Source: Eretmocerus hayati | Taxonomy: Eukaryota; Arthropoda; Insecta; Hymenoptera; Aphelinidae | Assembly (NCBI GenBank): GCA_029851415.1 | Contig: CM056742.1 | Location: forward strand, 75,196,748 to 75,260,747 | DNA: 64,000 bases | Direction of reading: 5' to 3' | Shown here: one piece after another, positions 1 to 11,499 of the stretch | Layout of the letters: every line of letters starts with the position of its first letter | How positions within the stretch are numbered: the first letter of the stretch is position 1 | Notes under the pieces: model-generated | The model's input: only the letters and a program-made list of their open reading frames with translations | Databases searched by the model: none | Told to the model about the DNA's origin: nothing | Made by a program: the position numbers and the translations under genes

Positions 1-39
1 GGATTTTTTTCCTTTCACACCTTTCTCAGCTCAAAAGCA

Positions 40-325
40 GCGCTTGATACAGGGGCGCAGTTAAGCTCACGTGAAAGGTGAGCAGAAGACCTGTACAAAA
101 CCACCTTGAAAATCTGGTTTCCATCTAATCTCGGTTATATATGGGCGATTCCGCGACAACAACTTTTCGATTTTTCTCTCAAAAAATAGACAAGAAATCT
201 ACCCGGAATTGCCCTTATATAACCGCGATAAGATGGCAACCAAAATTTTGGAACGGGTATCTATAGGCTTTTTTCTCACCTATTTGACGCACGGAAACGC
301 CCCCCTCTATCTATCATCTTTTTTA
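40..325. repeat. Foldback (MITE-like) element
   Basis: Imperfect palindrome. Bases about 113-160 are complementary to about 200-255, sharing a core that reads GGTTATATA.GGGC.ATTCC. The similarity continues more weakly outward, with AAGGTGAG near 75 facing CTCACCT near 276. No coding capacity and no clear target duplication were seen. It is probably a small non-autonomous DNA element; the outer limits are approximate. Confidence 0.45.
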
Positions 326-684
326 AGCTACAAAGATTCGATTGAAGAAATTTATGAAAATTTTGCAAGAAAAACATCCAAAACATAATATTGATCAGTG
401 CGCCAAGGACCAAATAAATATTCCAATCCAAAAACTTCATTTGAAAATAACTGTGGAACCAACGATGTTTGATTAGAATATCGTTTTCGCATGGATTTAC
501 TCATTATTATTTATGAAAGAAGAATAAAAGACATAGATAAAATTATGCTGCGATTCGAAAACATAATTATGACTCATAAGAAAAAGGATCACGAAAAATT
601 GGAAATTTGCTCAAGCTCAAATGAGAAAATTTCTTCATCGTTCAATGTCTCATCAATCTCACGAAATAGCTCAAGAACCACCTT

Positions 685-978
685 TCATTGATAAAATCGA
701 CGAAATTTTCGTTTATTCGAATGTTCATGATGATAGCAAGTAATGCGACGAGAAATTGGGCCGGAGATTATTATTTTGACATCATACCTCACATGAACGC
801 GTTTATGTCTCCCATCAGCAATGTTTTCTCCAGGACCCATATGCGCCAATCTATCTTGCCACCTTCGCAATGTCCTTCGATCACATCCCAGTTGCATAAT
901 GATAGCTCGATCATCTATTCCAGCTTCAATTAGAGCCTGCATTCGTGCCAAATTCTCTCGAGTAGGTCTGAAGTCCAT
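685..978 (-). CDS. Small ORF with helix-turn-helix, transposase N-terminus-like
   Basis: A 97-residue ORF starting at ATG 978. Residues about 8-55 read as a homeodomain-like helix-turn-helix, with IEAGIDDRAIIMQLGC followed by DRRTLRRWQDRL. This is the pattern of the DNA-binding N-terminus of Tc1/IS630-type and related eukaryotic transposases. A possible splice acceptor (TTATTGCAG) lies just upstream of the ATG. The C-terminal third becomes basic and unstructured and no catalytic DDE region follows, so this is either one exon of a small regulator or the remnant of a transposase. The family assignment rests on motif shape only. Confidence 0.35.
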   Translation of the reverse strand: MDFRPTRENLARMQALIEAGIDDRAIIMQLGCDRRTLRRWQDRLAHMGPGENIADGRHKRVHVRYDVKIIISGPISRRITCYHHEHSNKRKFRRFYQ

Positions 979-2460
979 TGCAAATACACTGCAATAACAT
1001 TATAAATTATATTATTAATACATTTTCGATACGCATGAACCAGTCAACCGATTACATGATTTCCTCCTTTTTTACTAGATATTCTATTTATTCACAATTT
1101 TTTGTTTCTTGCGACCGTAAAAATTAACATTGATATTGAACGTATTTCGCCAATGGTATTTCGCCGATGCGAAATTTTGCATCACTATCACATATTATAC
1201 GAAAGCCAATTACAACTAACTCACCTCAAACACTGACTTGAAAATACACAATGTAGCAACGATCTCATAAATCAACCTTAGCAATAATCTTCAAAATGTT
1301 AACGTGGTGATCACTTATCAACTTCACAGGTAATGAAATCACCGGTTCGTGGATGTGAAAAAATTTATGAGACAATTGAATGGAGATGCATAGGAGGCGC
1401 GGGTGCCTATCGTGGCGCGGTGCAGAGTTCGAGCGATGCACCCCCATGCATTGCATGCGCCGAGCGCAAGCGAAGCCAAGACGTGGAGGAGGGGGAGAGC
1501 GCGCATATAGTTTCGCATCAGTACAGCCTACACCAGTGGAGAGAGAGGACATCGCCCTTTTCCTGTTGCTCCTTCGCTCTTATCGACACGTGCAGGTGCT
1601 TATAGTGATCGCAGCTTTCAAAAATGTAAGTGACAATGAATTCGTTGTATAGGTGTCTGTCATTGTGCGCGATTCAACAATTCCAACATATGAGTAACCT
1701 GTTGCGTAAATTTTTAAATCGCGTGTGTTTTGTCTCCAAACGCGCTTGGCGTCCTCGTCCGGGTGTGGTATACGATGCTCCCTCGTGCGCGAAGTGCATC
1801 GCCGTCACATTTGATAAATGTATCCCGGGTTATTTCATGCTAGATCGCTCGCGCAGTATCGGGTTGATTCCAAAATTTTCTTAACCGTTTTCGAAATCCT
1901 ACCAACGAAATAATGGATAATTTATCGTACTGAATAATTCACGAGATATTCTGCGCGATTCAACCATTTTGACAGGTGAGCAACCTGTAGCGTGAATGTT
2001 CAACTCGCATTTGTTTTCTGTGCGCTTGATGATGTTCTCGCATCCGGGCGCGTACGGTTCTTCTTCGCGCGCAGCATGTATTTGCATCAACATCGGATAT
2101 GCTATATCGATTTCAGTGATGCCTCGTTATTTGCGGTTTCGGTATCCGCGTTCTTACGTCACTTTGCCATTCTCATTTACAGCAGTGTAGAAAAATAGTT
2201 TGTGCTATTTCATACAAAAAAATTGGTGGATTTACTGTAAAAAAATACGTAAGATTTACGAATGATAGAATCACGTTTCGATCTTGTCAGAGATCCGTGG
2301 GACTCTGCCAAATTTCTAATGAGTAATTTCATACATTTCCACTTTCTATTACAAGTTTAATTGATTTCTTCACACGGTACGGGATATTTTATAAATGAAA
2401 TTGCCTTATCTCGAAGAATCATCATTTCTCATTCTGTATATCATCTTTTCATTACAGTCG
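979..2460. other. Unassigned region with a weak ~290-bp duplication
   Basis: No supported gene. Bases 1381-1510 are GC-rich. A block starting near 1664 (TGCGCGATTCAAC) recurs near 1951, and similar words follow in both copies, such as GAGTAACCTGTTGCGT and GAGCAACCTGTAGCGT. This suggests an old tandem duplication of about 290 bp. ORFs of 60-95 codons here have no recognisable protein features. Confidence 0.3.
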
Positions 2461-2466
2461 ACAAAA

Positions 2467-2679
2467 ATGGCAGAACACGATATCGATCCATTCCACGACG
2501 GGCCTGAGGCTAGGGCGATTAATCTACGATTCAGACTTTTGCAAGATCTTGATTGCAACGTATTTGAAGAATTTTACGAAAAGGTCGAAGAAAACATTTG
2601 TGAAACAGGAGAAATTGGCGACGATTTGACTAATATGATGTATACGTCGTTGCATGAGAAGATAACGTCGAGAGACTAG
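2467..2679 (+). CDS. Hypothetical small acidic protein
   Basis: A 70-residue ORF from ATG 2467 to TAG 2679. It is acidic and helix-forming, with LRFRLLQDLDCNVFEEFYEK at about residues 19-38. A splice-acceptor-like TTTTCATTACAG ends just before the start, and donor-like (GAAGGTAATC) and acceptor-like (TTTCTTTCAG) sites follow the stop. It may therefore be part of a larger spliced gene. It weakly resembles the ORF at 8122-8343 (pattern LR...L..L....EE..E..EN). I do not recognise the family. Confidence 0.25.
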   Translation: MAEHDIDPFHDGPEARAINLRFRLLQDLDCNVFEEFYEKVEENICETGEIGDDLTNMMYTSLHEKITSRD

Positions 2680-3033
2680 ACTCTCGCTAATCTCGAAGGT
2701 AATCATCGAATTTCACTTGAATATCTCCAAAATCGCTAATTTTATCAGAAAAATGAAAAGCTTCAATTTCTTTCAGTTTACATTGTAAAAGAAGAATGGC
2801 GCAAGGTGAAGGACTGGTTCAAGTTTCTGAACACTTACTCTTGCTTTCCGCCTATCAAGGTATATCCGGAACAAGTACCGCGCCTTGAGTGGAAAACTTA
2901 TCTCGAAATGAGGAGGAGAGAAAAGCTAATAATGTTTTCAAATTAGAGGTTTGAACTTTCTCATTATATTCTATTCAATGTTTATAATCACAAGTTGAAT
3001 TTTGTTACATGTCTCCAAATATATAACACATTT

Positions 3034-3540
3034 TTCTTACAGCTCATCAAATTGAAATGGAGCTTTTTTTATGCCTCGTCATCAGTGTCCACCTCATCGA
3101 ATGATTTAGTCTGGGAATTTACTGTTTCAAATCACTCCACAGTAAAGCATAGTAGTTGTCTCGTTCTTATTTTAGTGGCTATAAGACATTCATGTCATCT
3201 TTTAAGGGTTTTAAGAAGACAGGTGATTCAAAGTCCATGTGCCTTCTTATATCTGAATCATTTCGTTACAACACAAACACCAATATGGATTATGTCAATC
3301 TCATGACAATCATGTAAGATGAGCTGCTGATGTTGGAGTGAATCATCGTAATCGACTTTCAATCATCTGTCTTCTGTGACATGAATGTCTTATAGCCACT
3401 AAAATAATAATAATACAACTACTATGCTTCACTGTGGGGTCAAATCAAACAGTAAATTCCCAGACAGAATCATTCGATGAGGTGGACACTGATGCTGAAG
3501 CATAGAAAAAGTTAGTTTCAATTAGATGAGCTGTAAGAAA
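3034..3540. repeat. 164-bp inverted repeat (hairpin-forming)
   Basis: Bases about 3034-3197 are nearly the reverse complement of about 3377-3540, separated by about 180 bp. Landmarks are TTCTTACAGCTCATC on the left and GATGAGCTGTAAGAAA on the right, and TAGTGGCTATAAGACATTC facing GAATGTCTTATAGCCACTA. Divergence is low, so the structure is recent. A transcript across it would form a long double-stranded hairpin. Confidence 0.7.
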
Positions 3541-4758
3541 GTTTATAGAAATTGACATTTCTATTCAGTGCACTTGAGTATAGCATCAATTTGCTTAGCC
3601 AAGCTTTAGCGCAAACTTTGGAGGTTCGTAAACTCAAACTATCAATTTTTTGTATAGTATTAGTGAATTAAGCATGACACATTATAATTTGTACAATATG
3701 TCTTCTATTCATTTGTAATTGGCTATTACATTTTCGATTTGCCAATGATTTTCACACTCTTGATGAATAAAATGTAGCCTGAAAATTTCCATGATGTTAT
3801 AGTTTTCTTTGGTTCCCCTTGCGGTTATTTCATGTATCGAAGTAGGAGAACAGATTTTATTTCAAATTCAAAGTTAATGACTCATGTTTATCTGAAGAAA
3901 TTTATCAACCATTTATATTCGGCTCCTCATTTATATTCGGCAATTGTTGCATTACAGAACCTTTCATCTCTGTCAGAGTAGCCTGCGGCATCTTGTATTC
4001 ATTCACACGTAACTTAGTGCAACATCAGCAGGTTGAGTGTCATGAGTTGGCTTCATAATTTTGAGATAAGCTGCAACTAAATATGAGAAACTTTGATGAA
4101 GTGTAAATAGTCAAAATTGATTCTTCGCATTCAAAATCTGAAACAATAGTACAGAGACTGATCATTAGCCTGGTAAGATTTCCACAATTTACGCTTTTAG
4201 AAATTTACATCTGCATAACTTAAGTTATACAGATTATAAATGTTCCTCACTGCAGTTATCGACTGCTGTAGTTCCTCATCATGGCTTCACATTTTGTTGT
4301 TTGGGAGGTTTCATCTGATAATTTGACATAATGATGTATTATCAGATATTATAAACCCTTTGACCCTATGCGTTCGTTATAAATCTATTTTGAGACGACA
4401 CACTGCTCTCCTTGCTTCTCTGACATTCACAGGATCACTCAAATGAGGGTGATACTTTGAGATCCATTATTTCCAAACACTGTGCTGAAGCTGGGAGTGC
4501 ATGAAGCAGTCGAGGTGGTTGTTAAACATCTGTAGCCACCACCAATACACTTCATTCGGTTTACCTTGCCGGGTGCTTCTACATAGAGATATTACAGAGC
4601 TTTTCCATTCATAAATTTCGAACACTAATAGAGATGAGCCCTCTAATCTCTGGCACTGTCCATTGCCGTCCATTCTGTGCTGAGCGGGCTCATAATCTGC
4701 ATCAGCTGACATCAAATCTCACCTGAAGTGACCCGTGGTGCGCAGGACCGACAGAGAT
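3541..4758. other. AT-rich region, nothing recognised
   Basis: No ORF with recognisable features, repeat or RNA gene was seen. The longest reading frame (4467-4715, minus strand) has no domain-like content. Confidence 0.3.
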
Positions 4759-5130
4759 TGATTAACGATTTATTTATGCCGTGGTCTCGGCGGACCGTAT
4801 GGCAACAGGAACACAGTTTACATTTTATAATTTTCAATTCTTACAATAAGATTTAGATAAATATTCTTAGAGCTAAGCAGGTACAGTCGATCTAAAACGA
4901 TACATGATTGCATACTTCACTCAATCTCACACAGAACAAATGTAAATTTCAATAGTAACTCGACAAACACCACTCAAAAGAGAGGCTAAGCTTGAGATAG
5001 GCTAACACACAGCACAAACTCCATTCAAGCTTCCATCTCGTGATAATAAACAGAAATGGCAGTTTTAAATGCCTCGAAAGGGGTTTTCAGACGGATACTA
5101 ACGGGAATGGTTTCCCAAACCCGGGCTGCT
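4759..5130 (-). pseudogene. Non-LTR retrotransposon, 5'-truncated 3' end
   Basis: On the minus strand the sequence encodes only the last ~38 residues of a non-LTR ORF2 (ARVWETIPVSIRLKT, then EAFKTAISVYYHEMEA) and stops at 5025. This matches the position of the C-terminal ends of the RTs at 34.2 kb and 39.8 kb (an aromatic-rich LWN or VWE, then a Pro-rich turn). The 3' UTR runs to a tail reading ATAAATCGTTAATCAATC in sense, like the CAAT-repeat tails of the other two copies. The 5' side ends abruptly in a CT-rich microsatellite. It is a dead fragment. Confidence 0.6.
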
Positions 5131-5215
5131 TGGACAGAGAGAAAGAGAGAAAGAGAGGGGGGGAGAAAGAGAGAGACAGACAGACAGACAGACAGAGACA
5201 GAGCGAAAAATTGAG
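5131..5215. repeat. GA-rich / GACA microsatellite
   Basis: Simple repeat of GAGA, GGGGGAGAAAGAGA and (GACA)n units on the plus strand, CT-rich in the sense of the adjoining minus-strand retroelement stub. It produces spurious Leu/Ser-rich and Arg/Glu-rich ORFs on both strands. Confidence 0.85.
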
Positions 5216-5439
5216 ATACCGAATCATAATGAATGTGTTGTGTTATAGCGTGCAACTCGGAAACGCTTGAGCATAACACTGTGTGGCTTTGAGTTTGGGT
5301 ATCATCTTTTTTGTGTCAAAAAGAGAAAGATGCCCAGAATTTTAGCTACACGAAGCCTCCGAACCCCTGGGACTATCTTTGTAATTCCAAAACAGTCAGA
5401 AAATTCATGATAATCAATGAAAAATCATGACATAATCTT

Positions 5440-7440
5440 GGAAGTTGGATTTTTGCGAGGATTTTATCCGGTATTCCATAAAAAAACCAGTAACGCCCGA
5501 AATGTGACACGTTTATCACACCACACCCTGTCATCACATACTTTTGCGGTTCGTTTTTGAGTTCAAAATAGGCCTTAGAAATAATCGTTCTGCATGTGCT
5601 CGACGTAAAATTGTCTGAACTTTCGAATTATGTGATGAAAATGCGCTCTTGAAGTCATCCTGGGGAGCTACATACAATTTTGTGAAGGAAAATACGATTG
5701 TTTTCATTCCAAATCAGGTTTAGACGGCATTTAGACTCCCAAAATCGATGGATATGGCTTTGGAACGTCGAAAAACGTGTCATTTATCGGGTCCTTAACT
5801 ATACAGTTGATGGTTTTTAAAAACTTGAAAAAACGATTCTTGGCCCAGGATACCGACCGAAACCAAAAAATGTTTTGGTCCTTTACTCGTCGCTAAAACC
5901 TCCCAACTCCTCCGATCTCGATTCTAAGCATCGAATAGCTAACGAAAAATAGCATATGACATTCTTTCTAATTAATATTTTGCTCTTCTTTCATATTTCG
6001 TGATCAGAATTGAGCTAGGATGACGTTCAAAGCGGAAAAAGCGGGTTTCTATCGGAGTATACTATTTTCGAATGGAAACTCCATCTAAAATCCCATTCTC
6101 TTCGTGAAATCGATACATTGTCACTCGAGACACTATAAACATCAAATCTGCAGATTTTGAAGCTCAGTATCATAGTATTAGAATGCAGAAATGAAATACG
6201 TAATATCTTAAATTCCTTCGACTGACTTCAAAGTCAATACAGTTGATTCAATTGGGATTCCGTGCAGTGTAAGGCTTCAACTGGACGGAATCTCAGTTGG
6301 ATCGAGTGGGAAGTCAGTCAAAGGATTCTCAGTTCTCGATCGCACTAGGATGCGCGTCATATACTCGTTATCAAACATGTGTTTTTCTGATGTAATGTCC
6401 GTGGGAATCCTTAAAAAATTATCATACGACTAATGAAATCTTTTTCCCGAGAGGATGCAGTCAAAACTCTACTGCATCGCAGTCTGTATCTTACTCAAGC
6501 TGGATGACGTGAAAAAGAATATTTCTCATTTCAATTCTGACTGCACAGCCTGAAGAAAATAGAGAACATCACGTGTAAGGCCTGTGTTATGACCGTTTTT
6601 AAGGTTTTGAGGCGGTTCTGAGTTCGGAAAAAAACAAGTGTTTGATGGTGAGAGTATACGCATGCTATGATGCGATAGAGAAGTTGTTTGGTTCTATGCT
6701 ATTCCTGATGTCAATGCTACTTAATAATACTATGTTTCTGAGGCTCAGAGTCTATTTCTTTGATATTTCAATGGTCCGCGTCACAGATAATCAATTCCAC
6801 AATGAATATCGGCTTTGAAATCGAACATTCATTCAAAAATATTAGATTCTGATAAGAAAACGCAATTTTTCTCTTGGAACGTCGGCCTATCCCAATTCTG
6901 ATCATGGAATCGGAAATAACTGACAATTCAACATCGTAAAAATGTCATACGCTATGTTTTTCCTCCGCTCTTTTACGGTGAAAATGAACTTGAAAGGCTT
7001 ATAAACAAATTTTCTTCTTTCGGTCCAGATCTTGGTCCCAGATTCGTCATTGAATATCTTTCTGATCCATGGAACTGTTTTTTGACCTCCCAGAACAAAA
7101 TGTATCGGTGTAGGGGGTCAAAATGCAGTTCAAATACGATTTTTAATATGGAAAGAATCGTATATCTTTTCAGAAAAGTTAAGCAAGCTCTCCAGGATCA
7201 CCTCATAACGAGATTTTCCATAATATTAGATTTCAAAAGTTCAGACAACTTTACGTCGATTTCATGAACTACTGATTCTTTTATACTGCTTATTTTGTTA
7301 TCAAAAACCAGCTCCAAAATTACGACAAAATGAGGGGGTCAATGGTTCGATATGAAGGCGCAACGCGCATTGCCCAAAATTTAGCTAATTTGAGGCAGGG
7401 TGATTGTGTTTACTGATCCCGAATGTATGATCGGTAATGT
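5440..7440. mobile_element. Non-autonomous element with long imperfect inverted arms
   Basis: Bases about 5530-6060 pair in inverted orientation with about 6850-7335. Landmarks: CGACGTAAAATTGTCTGAAC at about 5600 against GTTCAGACAACTTTACGTCG at about 7240, and GATCAGAATTGAGCTAGG at about 6003 against the complement of CCTATCCCAATTCTGATC at about 6886. Between the arms lie about 800 bp without an ORF of interest. Exact ends and a target duplication could not be fixed. The layout fits an old non-autonomous DNA transposon with long inverted ends. Confidence 0.55.
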
Positions 7441-8121
7441 TGCATCAATATAAAATATTCCGAAAATGACCTGAATCTAAACAAGTTTTCACTATCAGCA
7501 TCTTACACATAGAGCATACGATATCAGGCATCACAGTTTAACGAACATATTTATTTGCGAAGCCTTGAATTCATAGATTGCACGAGCGCACGTTAGAAAT
7601 CTTCGATGGTTATTGATTTTTCTAAGTAACGGCGCGACGCGGGCCAGACGCAGGTTTCCAAGATTTAGGCGCCAGGGCTTCACGAACAGATTGATGTAAA
7701 CAAAAAGGCCGTGAGGCCGTTCAACAATTGACGATCGCAACGTCAAAGCGCCAGCCACTTCATGCGTCCATACGACGCATCATTGCATGCGGAGTCGGCG
7801 TACCCGTCAGTCTACGCTCCTGCTTGCTGGTAAAAAAGTTCGACGAGCTCCTTGCAAAATTAGTGACGTCTAATAGACTCTGATGGAATTACATCAGCAG
7901 CCTGCATTTGCATCTAAAAATATCAAGTGAGTGGTTATCCAGTCCTTCGATCATAAAAGATTGTATATTTTCTAAATTTTCCGCGGTATGATGGTAACCG
8001 GATGATCCGTTATAACGCGATGCTTGTGTGTATAGTGAAACGTAAAATTATAGCGAGATCATTAGCACCTTTGTAAAAAATTCACGCAATTGATTTTTCC
8101 GTGATCAATCTTTTATACGGA
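7441..8121. other. Unassigned region
   Basis: No supported gene. Bases 7620-7810 are more GC-rich than their surroundings. The minus-strand ORF at 7531-7758 lacks recognisable domain content. Confidence 0.3.
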
Positions 8122-8343
8122 ATGGATATGGCACCGGTGGATAGAGCGGCTTTGTTGCGGGCGTCAATTTTACGAGAATTGACTCTAGTTTTGGAGGAGT
8201 ACAAGGAAGAAATTGAAAATCTTCCGAAGCCTTACATCTTACCGAAAGGCCTAAAAAGAGAAATGATGAGAGCGCTCCACATATACGCAACTGGCGGTGA
8301 GCCGACACTTTCCGATTTGCCATGTGAGTTGTCTTTGTTTTAA
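8122..8343 (+). CDS. Hypothetical small helical protein
   Basis: A 73-residue ORF from ATG 8122, rich in Leu and Glu, with SILRELTLVLEEYKEEIENL near residues 14-33, predicted helical or coiled. A donor-like CCATGTGAGT overlaps its 3' part at about 8320 and an acceptor-like TTTTTTAG occurs at about 8399, so it may be a first exon. It shows loose similarity to the ORF at 2467-2679. Family unknown. Confidence 0.25.
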   Translation: MDMAPVDRAALLRASILRELTLVLEEYKEEIENLPKPYILPKGLKREMMRALHIYATGGEPTLSDLPCELSLF

Positions 8344-8744
8344 CATGTATGATCCATCGAAGAAAATTATGAAAAACATCATGAGGAAATATTTTTTAGT
8401 ATTCACTACTCAAGAGACGTGACGCTCTATCAAAGAAGAATGTTTTTACATCTTCTCCAATTGCATTGCGAACAGATTCGTAGACCCAAATTCAGTAAGC
8501 CGAGAATCTTGGGAGCGATTCGAAGCGATTCAAGCAATTCCAAGGATGGTATTTTTTTAGAATGCACCATCTCCTTTCTCAGTAGCTACAATAATGTGAT
8601 TGTGGAAAATCGAGATTATTTTACCGATAATGAATTTGCTCCATCTCAATTTTTTATTTTGAGAATATTGATCTGTATTTTGCGAAAAAAATTTATCAAC
8701 TATAGAACGCTTCGAATAACAATATAATACATTTTTCGATACAC

Positions 8745-9365
8745 TGTGCGTAAAAGTGCACTTTGCGCACAGTTTGTCTTCTTTTACTCACAGTTCATCG
8801 AAAAGTATAGTTCGATACACGGGCGTAAAACCTATCATTCGCATCCTCGTGATGATTCCGACCCTCGCCTGCGGCTCGGGGCGGAAACCCATCACTCGGA
8901 CGCGAATAAAACGTTTCACGCCCTTGTATCGAAATGTACTATTTTGCAACTGTGTGCGCGAAGTTGTAAAAAAATGAGACTTCTCTTCATTATTTACAGT
9001 GCGAGAAGTAATGCGTAACTGACTTCTCGCACAGTTTCACATTTACGCACTGGTGGAGTGTGCGTGAATGTAACTTCTCGCTCTAATGCATTTTCATTCA
9101 CGCACAGTTCCAAAATATGATGTCACGTCATCCCTCTGAATTAGGCCTTTCTTGAAAACTTCGTTTCCAAGATATTCTTGCTCGAACAGTGGTGCATTTA
9201 ATTACAACTTCGCGCACAGTTGCAAAAAATAGTATACGCAACACGTGCGAGAAGTTTCCGCACATGTTGCCAACTCGCGCGAGAAGTAACATTCACGCAC
9301 TCGTTTGGCAACTTGTGCGGAAATTGACCTTCTCGCACTTGTTGCGTAATATACTATTTCAACAC
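8745..9365. repeat. Cluster of nested palindromes with GCGAGAAGT motifs
   Basis: Bases 8764-8960 form one long imperfect palindrome centred near 8862: TGCGCACAGTTTG faces CAACTGTGTGCGCG, and ATTCGCATCCTCGTGATG faces CATCACTCGGACGCGAAT. A second palindrome occupies about 9224-9360, with TATACGCAACACGTGCGAGAAG facing CTTCTCGCACTTGTTGCG. Between them is a small hairpin near 9000-9030. GCGAGAAGT or its complement occurs about seven times. This looks like foldback elements of one family inserted next to or into each other. Confidence 0.6.
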
Positions 9366-9693
9366 ATTAAATCATTTTTTTCAACGAGATTCAAATGTAA
9401 TTGTATTCCAAAGGAAACCGGCTATGTCTATCATATATTCATGGATGATCTGTTTATTCTTTCCAAGTTTTATTGATATTCCAATGAAAATCAATTGTAG
9501 AAATAGGCATGTGCCAATTATACACAGAAAAATTTGCATTGTAATGTAACTGCATAAGTTTTAAATTATATCACACATTTTTCCACGATGATCAAATTTT
9601 ATCAAATGTTTAGATTCACTCACATACGCAATGAGGCAGTGATTTGATTACACGATTAGTATGCATAATTCCCTAATACGAGCGTAATACAAG

Positions 9694-9740
9694 CGTGTAG
9701 ATCCATACTATGATGCATTATCATAATATGGATCTACACG
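9694..9740. other. 47-nt near-perfect hairpin
   Basis: CGTGTAGATCCATA (9694-9707) is exactly complementary to TATGGATCTACACG (9727-9740). The 19-nt middle holds a further short stem. It could be a small foldback element or a structured RNA; nothing else supports an RNA gene. Confidence 0.5.
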
Positions 9741-9960
9741 TATTTACTATATATATTCAAATAAAGAAATAAATGATAATGACATATACGCGATGATTGA
9801 CCTTATTCTCTCATATTCTGTGTATGTCAAAGATCACATACAAGTTTATAATAAAAGATCCCTTAAAATCATTGAGAGATTTTGTCTTAGAAAATGGTTT
9901 GGGAAATATTCTGCGAGGTTGAAACAACTACATCTGTGCGCTTTTGGAAACACCATGAAT

Positions 9961-10860
9961 AATATAATCAAGGTATTATTTTGTTCAGCATCAATTCAAT
10001 GCCAGATAAGCCATTTTATGGAAGTTTTAGAAATCATCACTCGTGACAGAAAATTTCAAATGCTTTGAGGGAAATGATGTTCAAATGTGAAAATCTTCAT
10101 CATTGGGCAAAAGACACCAGTCTTTTCATGAAATACAAATCTGCTAGATTGCAGGAATGTAAAATGTCAATCATTTTACATGCAAGGAAAATTCTTTGTC
10201 GATACTAAAAATTTTTTATGAATGGTGAATGAGGATAATGTGAAATCTCGTCGATCCATAATTGAATATCTATTACTATGGATTCATCCATCCTAAAACA
10301 CTGGTCATTTGGAATTTGACTGATAAAAAAAGATTAGTATTTTTAGTCAAACCTCACTATCATCATTGGAATGAATCTGTATATTATACAAGGTTGAACC
10401 GATTACATTCTTTGCTCCTTTTAAGACTATATTAACAATATAATCAAGGTATGACTTTGCTTAGAAATGACTCAAGGCCAGATCAGGAATTCCATGAAAG
10501 TTCTAAAAATCATCACTCGTGCCACGAAATTTCAAAGGCTTTGAGGCAAATGATGTTCAAATGTGAAAATCTGCATCATCAAGCGAAATACACCAGTTTT
10601 TTCGTTACATACAAATTGGCTACATTGCCACAATGTGAATGAGGAAACATTTTACACGCGAGAAAATGATTTGTAAGTTCTGCAAAATTTTTGATAAATG
10701 ATTATTCAGGTGATGTGAAATCTTTTCAATCGATAATTGAATATCAATTATTTCGGATTCATTGATCCTAAAACACTGATCATTTGCAATTTGATTAATG
10801 AAAATCAGTAGGATTTTGAGTCAATCCACACTATTACTTACTAAAATGTATCTTTTCATC
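9961..10860. repeat. Tandem duplication, ~476-bp period
   Basis: The block starting AATATAATCAAGGTAT at 9961 recurs at 10437. Both copies share, in order, AATCATCACTCGTG, AATGATGTTCAAATGTGAAAA, an ACACCAGT block and CCTAAAACACTG. Roughly three quarters or more of aligned bases look identical by eye. No coding capacity is conserved between the copies. Confidence 0.65.
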
Positions 10861-11499
10861 ATCTTGTCATAGCTTGAGTGCATTTTTGATTATCTCTCAA
10901 GAAATAACCTGAGAAATTATCAGTAATTGATTACAACGGGGAATCAAAATTTTATTGCTCTGAATAATGCGATACTCACAATATTCGATAGTCCTTGGAG
11001 TTCGTTCATGACAATTCAAAGTGGTTATTTTCTTTCGGTCGTCTAATAATTTTCCCAAAGCAGTCGTCACTTACTGATTGCGCATCCTGGCAAGCGTAGA
11101 TGATCCGGGAGTCAGGATTGAAACGTCAACTTATCCGCTGAGAGGCTCGACCGCGGATTATCTGAGAGCTTCATGATACTCTGTAATCAAGATTTATAAT
11201 GAGAAAACCCGCATGATCACGAGACTTGCAATCATTAGCCATCAGTGGCATCTATTCTCGAAGAGAAGAACGCAGTAGATTAGTGGATTGGAAGTATAAC
11301 AGGATGAGTATATCTTTAGCTGGTGATGTTGAATGAACTATGATCACAACTTTCAAAATTTTTGAGTGCTGATATTTTGGTCAAAAATGTCAAATTATTG
11401 GGTCATTCTCTCGAATGCAAAGCAAAATACTAAATCAGTCTGACTTGTTAGGGCGATGGTTAAAAATCAAGCAGTTAGTTGAGCAAATATGAAAGACAT
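10861..11499. other. AT-rich spacer, nothing recognised
   Basis: No gene, repeat or RNA feature is supported here. Confidence 0.3.

Noticed and set aside
5025..5279. Leu/Ser-rich minus-strand ORF and Arg/Glu-rich plus-strand ORF
   Set aside because: Both cross the GA microsatellite; only the last 38 codons of the minus-strand frame are retroelement sequence.
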